Shown: positions 60,406-64,000 of the stretch, piece after piece | Numbering within the stretch: position 1 is the first letter of the stretch | Layout of the letters: each line of letters opens with the position of its first letter | From: Zantedeschia hybrid cultivar | Taxonomy: Eukaryota; Streptophyta; Magnoliopsida; Alismatales; Araceae | Assembly: GCA_030544215.1 (NCBI GenBank) | Contig: JARZZO010000002.1 | Span: forward strand, 77,569,150-77,633,149 | DNA: 64,000 bases | Direction of reading: 5' to 3' | The notes under the pieces: generated by a model | The model's input: the letters and a program-made list of their open reading frames with translations, nothing else | Told to the model about the DNA's origin: nothing | Database searches by the model: none | Translations under genes and position numbers: made by a program

Positions 60406-60862
60406 CAATAGTGAGAGGAGATTCTCTTAGTACATATTTGGATTGAAGTTAAGTAATACTGAGAGGAAGAGGGGGGTCAAACAATACAAAAAAACTTCTC
60501 ATATGATCTTTAAAATTGGTAAATATCTGAGTCCTCCTCTTCTTAATATTAATATTGTTGGACTCCAATCCAAACGTGTACCGAGAACATCTCTTCTCTT
60601 CAACAGTTGGAGGAGCTGGAAGAGGAGATTGACTGTCCACGGTTATCCGGGCTCTAGTCATATCTACATGTCAAACGATACAAAAAAACTTCTCATATGA
60701 TCTTTAAAATTGGTAAATATCTGAGTCCTCCTCTTCTTAATATTGTTGGACTCCAATCCAAACGTGTACGGAGAACATCTCTTCTCTTCAACAGTTGGAG
60801 GAGCTGGAAGAGGAGATTGACTGTCCACGGTTATCCGGGCTCTAGTCATATCTACATGTCAT
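60406..60862. repeat. Hairpin repeat plus 194-bp tandem duplication
   Basis: The segment from TCAAAC(A/G)ATACAAAAAAAC to CATATCTACATG occurs twice in tandem (starts 60477 and 60671, period 194), differing by a 6-bp AATATT indel and a few bases. The end of each copy (CCAATCCAAACGTGTACCGA) is the reverse complement of the stretch at 60406-60475 (TTAGTACATATTTGGATTG), so the first unit is a hairpin MITE-like element. It ends about 240 bp before the lectin TATA box. Confidence 0.75.
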
Positions 60863-61102
60863 AACAATTGGTGACTGTGAAAACTCCTCCACTTGTTGCA
60901 TTGAATTGCTCCACTCTCAACCCAAGACGTTAATTAGCATTATGGGTAGATCCGGCCATGTGAATATGGACCGTTGTGGGCCTCTCTCTGCACTTTTGCT
61001 GCACTGTTCTCACCTCTTGAAAGCAACACACAACCATTCGGCAATGAATAGTGATCTTTACACAGGAACAAGTGAGGGAACAATTTGCCAAGGGGCATCA
61101 TC

Positions 61103-61108
61103 TATAAG
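61103..61108 (+). promoter_or_regulatory. Candidate TATA box of the lectin gene
   Basis: TATAAG in the context ATCTATAAGAG, about 115 bp before the start codon, so the leader would be roughly 85-90 nt. The leader is C-rich, as is common for highly expressed plant genes. Positional inference. Confidence 0.55.
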
Positions 61109-61222
61109 AGTGGAGGCCACTGCAGCTCCTCCCAATCCATCCGAAACCCAAGCCCCCTCCCCTCCCCTTGCCTTCATCACCTTCTCAGGCGATAACTTTG
61201 AGAGAGGGGGAGAGTAGAGGGG

Positions 61223-61639
61223 ATGGCCGGTTCCCTGCGTGCATTGGCCACCCTGGCCCTCCTCGTCCTGCTGCTCTCCACCGGCGCCGTGGCAGAAGAC
61301 ATCATGTTCAACGGCGAGGCCCTCAACACCAACGAGTTCCTGGAGAACGGCCCCTACCGCTTCATCATGCAGGCCGACTGCAACCTGGTGCTGTACATTA
61401 ACCGGACGCGGGCGCTGTGGGCGTCGGGGACCAACGGCCGGGGCTCCAACTGCCGCGCCACCCTGCAGAACAACGGCAACCTCGTCGTCGTCACCGGCAG
61501 CGACATCGTGTGGTCCAGCAACTCCTCCCGCGGCCCCAACAGCTACCGCCTCATCGTCCAGAGCGACGGCAACGTCGTCATCTACGGCGGCGCGCTCTGG
61601 GCCACCAACACCGTCCAGAACCGTAAACGCCGGCTTTAG
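61223..61639 (+). CDS. Secreted GNA-like (bulb-type) mannose-binding lectin
   Basis: Carbohydrate-binding storage or defence lectin of the Galanthus nivalis agglutinin family, 138 residues, no intron. Residues 1-24 form a signal peptide (Leu-rich core, likely cleavage after AVA). The mature part starts EDIMFNGEALNTNEF, matching the GNA N-terminus. Three mannose-site repeats are present. QADCNLVLY (50-58) and QSDGNVVIY (113-121) keep the Q-D-N-V-Y residues. The middle one, QNNGNLVVV (82-90), has lost Asp and Tyr. Cys53 and Cys77 are placed for the conserved disulfide. NRT (60) and NSS (100) could be N-glycosylated. The WASGTNG segment is close to gastrodianin-type lectins. The tail ends in a basic RKRRL. 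The coding region is GC-rich against AT-rich flanks. The family assignment is firm; sugar specificity is not. Confidence 0.95.
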   Translation: MAGSLRALATLALLVLLLSTGAVAEDIMFNGEALNTNEFLENGPYRFIMQADCNLVLYINRTRALWASGTNGRGSNCRATLQNNGNLVVVTGSDIVWSSNSSRGPNSYRLIVQSDGNVVIYGGALWATNTVQNRKRRL

Positions 61640-62368
61640 GTGATCTAGATGAATCACTATCTCAGTCAGTAAATTCTGTCAGTCTGTTATAAATTCTACA
61701 TTGGCAAAGAGATCAACAAGAGAATCTAGTGGTTGAAGTGGTCATTTGTCACCATCCTCCTCCTATCTCAGTTGGTCAGATGTTAGTGTGCTGCAGATTG
61801 TTGTAAAAGATCTCAATATATATCTTGTGAGATCATACTTAGTGAAAGGAAATCTTCTCGGTACACGTTTGGACCGAAGTCCAATAATACTGAAAGAGAG
61901 AGAGGCCAAATATTTATCAACTTTGGAGATCATATAAAGAGTTTTTTACAATGTTTGGAGGGGGATCTCCTCTTTTTTTTTTTTTCTTTCTTTTCTTGGT
62001 AACCATAAGAAAGGATTGGTGTGCCATGATACTATTTTCCGTTTAGTTTTCCATTCTTCTTTGATGTTGATCAAATGAAATTGTGAAGGAAGGGTCGTGG
62101 GAATGCTAAATAAGGTCAACATATATTGTGAAAAACTAAGATGAAATGATTTATTATGACTTTGGAATCTGCCCTTTACTTCTTTGATTGGTGGGCTTCC
62201 TTTGTAGCTCACTGCTTCAAGTTGCTTCGATGTGCTTCTATGATTAATACAGGTTTTTACATGAATAACCCTGATGAGATTCTATTTACGAAAGGTGTTT
62301 CTATCAGAAATATTTCCTGGAGGAAAAAAAGATCGGGATTATGTTTTTGGTTCATGTGAAGGATAAAC
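61640..62368. other. Lectin 3' region and intergenic DNA
   Basis: Probable lectin 3' UTR, then the hairpin-repeat copy at 61838-61985, then AT-rich sequence with no supported gene. Confidence 0.4.
61838..61985. repeat. Copy of the 60.4 kb hairpin repeat
   Basis: Contains CTCGGTACACGTTTGGACCG, AATAATACTGA and AGATCATATAAAGAG. It is inverse to the tandem copies at 60477-60862 and direct to the arm at 60406. It lies about 200 bp after the lectin stop, so the lectin is bracketed by inverted copies of one repeat. Confidence 0.6.
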
Positions 62369-62696
62369 ATGTAAACTGGGCCATACATTGGAGTGTTTTT
62401 CTCCTTAGATAAGAATGTGGAGGTTTAAGAACGTCTATTAGGTGGAAATTCTTTGAAAGCCCTTTCTCTATATATGTGTATATAAAGAATAACCACCCCT
62501 ACGATGAAACCATTTTCTCCTTTTCTCTTCCAATCTCTTCCCTCTCCTCTTTATCTCTCTCTTTTGGAAGAATCACCCGTGGCCTCCGGGACTTAGTGCG
62601 TAGATCCTGCGGACGACTCTGATAGCCACATCATGCCGACGAAGGAATTGTCTTCTGCACCACGACAACGAGGACTGCGCACGCATCGAAATAACA
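62369..62696 (+). mobile_element. Ty1-copia LTR (end well supported, start tentative)
   Basis: The 3' end is ATAACA at 62696, followed after one base by a primer-binding site. A TATA-like TATATGTGTATATAAAG lies near 62470-62487, as expected for an LTR promoter. A plausible TG start is TGTAAACTGGGCC at about 62369, giving an LTR of about 330 bp. The gag remnant further right supports the copia assignment. Confidence 0.55.
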
Positions 62697-62697
62697 G

Positions 62698-62710
62698 TGG
62701 TATCAAAGCC
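62698..62710 (+). other. Retrotransposon primer-binding site
   Basis: TGGTATCAAAGCC, complementary to the 3' end of plant initiator tRNA-Met with one change, placed one base after the LTR. Confidence 0.7.
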
Positions 62711-63794
62711 TCGTCTCTGTTGCACGCCTGCATGCATGGGGCGTTGCGCGCCCCTGTTCCTGAGTCCGCCTCCCCTGAGCCACTTCTGCCTGTCTCCTGT
62801 TTCAAAACACTATTCCTCCCCTCTTTTCACTATTCCTGCAAGAAGATGAACATATTTGAATTTTAGTTATAAAATTTTACTAATTGTTTATATATTCTTG
62901 TTAGATATTTAAGTTTAAATGATCAAAATGATTCATTTAAAAATTCGTTTAAAATTACGAAATAGGTCTAAAAAATAATATTTGAATCCGAAAAAATCAT
63001 GCAATTTTATCTTGTAATTTTTCTGTCTAAAAAATATTTTTTCATGATGGGAGATAACTATTACATGAAATTTATCGCGAAATTGCATGGTTGTGTGTGA
63101 TTGTTTAGACGGATGGCTAGCGTCTTGAAGTTTTTGTTCCGGGACTCAATGGAGACCATGTAGGATTTATCTTGAGATGGAGACTTTTTTTACGTTCAAT
63201 TTTATTGTAATTATTAGAGACCGATCATAATCGGTCCCGAATTGTACAATTTAAGCAATGTAATTTTGGGCTGTATATGGATTTTGGACTTTAATATTGC
63301 TAATATTTTGTTTGGATGATAGACTAACTCGGACATTGGCTATCTAGCTATTTTTTGTTTAATGATTATTGGACTCACTCGTTACAATTTAAGGGAGGGG
63401 ATAGTTCATTTTTTAATTATTAATAAATTGCCTATATATTTTTGTTATATTGATGTGGTAGTATAAAATTTAAATTTCTTTACTTTGTGATATGATCAAT
63501 CTTGTTTATGCATGTTATAATTAGGAAATGCATTACTTATACTTATCATGCATTTTAAAGGAATGTGTCTTATAATTTTTTAAATCATGTGGTTTAACAT
63601 TAGGAAATGAGTCCCTTAATGTTCTATTTTTATCCCACAGTTTGTAAAATATATTAAAGTGGTGATTATGAGCTTAGCAAAATTTTCAAACTAACATATG
63701 TGAAACAAACTATATGACCAATTAATTTTAAGAGAAAGAAAATTTTTGAGTGCCTAATTCTTTTTCTTGCGCAATGTAGAAGGTAATAATAGCC
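62711..63794. other. Interior of the copia remnant, unassigned
   Basis: After a C-rich leader to about 62860, the sequence becomes AT-rich with no frame. The gag homology starts only at about 63800, about 1.1 kb after the primer site, which is further than usual. Part of this stretch may be a later insertion. Confidence 0.35.
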
Positions 63795-64000
63795 TCTAAA
63801 GGTTTATACCACGAGTTGTCCGGTCAAGATAAATTAAAAGGCGAAAATTACGACATATGACATAGAAAAATTTAGTATCTCCTTAACGAGAAGTATGTAC
63901 TTGGGACCTTGACCAATATAATACTGTCACTATCAGATGATGGACGTTTGCACAAGTCAATCGTGACAAGCAAGCTTATAATAAGTGGCTGAATAAGGAC
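63795..64000 (+). pseudogene. Ty1-copia gag remnant (broken, runs off window)
   Basis: The translation near 63830-63900 carries the copia gag signature KGENYDI, then HRKI and YLLNEKYVLGTL, with in-frame stops after DI and after RKI. A frame shift further on leads to YNKWLNKD in another frame near the window end. This is the N-terminal UBN2/DUF4219-type region of copia gag. The element is non-functional here, and its remainder lies beyond the window. Confidence 0.65.

Noticed and set aside
60439..60449. TTTGGATTGAA resembling the start of miR159
   Set aside because: Only part of the mature sequence matches and it belongs to a repeated hairpin element.
61058..61657. 199-codon minus-strand frame over the lectin
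   Set aside because: Shadow of the lectin coding region; no signal or domain.
1..64000. CRISPR arrays, bacterial operons or prophage
   Set aside because: Spliced genes, plant families and eukaryotic transposons throughout; tandem repeats lack the spacer pattern.

Overview
The window is nuclear DNA from a flowering plant, most likely a non-grass monocot. The evidence is three introns-plus-exons or intronless plant gene models with very GC-rich coding sequence set in AT-rich intergenic DNA, a bulb-type (GNA-like, 'monocot') mannose-binding lectin gene, and dense small plant transposons. I cannot name the species. Four protein-coding genes can be supported in full: a group Ia bHLH transcription factor (+, three exons, 17817-20787), an ATL-type RING-H2 ubiquitin ligase (-, one exon, 34925-36016), a MYCBP/AMY-1 homologue (+, five exons over 14 kb, 42289-56524) and a secreted GNA-like lectin (+, one exon, 61223-61639). 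They look like unrelated neighbours; nothing suggests a cluster or pathway.

Layout. 1-8.2 kb holds AT-rich satellite-like DNA, a CACTA-like terminus, a 4.7 kb inverted-repeat structure with a decayed tRNA-Ile and a palindromic MITE nested in older MITE sequence, a decayed TRIM, unassigned possible exon fragments, and a SINE with target-site duplication. 8.57-11.64 kb is a large AT-rich element: inverted terminal segments enclosing four units of a ~0.6 kb tandem repeat. 11.6-17.3 kb is intergenic and leads into the bHLH promoter. 20.8-34.6 kb is intergenic with a triple-LTR TRIM (23667-24196), a minisatellite-bearing inverted-repeat element (28.5-29.4 kb), two MITEs with 3-bp target duplications, a 19-bp hairpin and an intact TRIM (33642-33964). 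36-42 kb carries repeats only.

The MYCBP gene is split so that its ATG is the last codon of exon 1. Its third intron (9.3 kb) is packed with a solo copia-type LTR, two hAT MITEs, two LINE remnants in opposite orientations, a tandem TRIM-like unit and a GC-rich gypsy-type LTR. 56.5-60.4 kb is AT-rich intergenic DNA, and the lectin gene sits between copies of a hairpin repeat. The right end runs into a decayed Ty1-copia element (LTR end, primer-binding site, gag remnant) that continues past the window.

The most notable structures are three distinct TRIM-like families, two of them arranged as tandem LTR-internal-LTR arrays; the AT-rich TIR element with a 0.6 kb tandem array; and the transposon-loaded intron that still separates well-conserved MYCBP exons.
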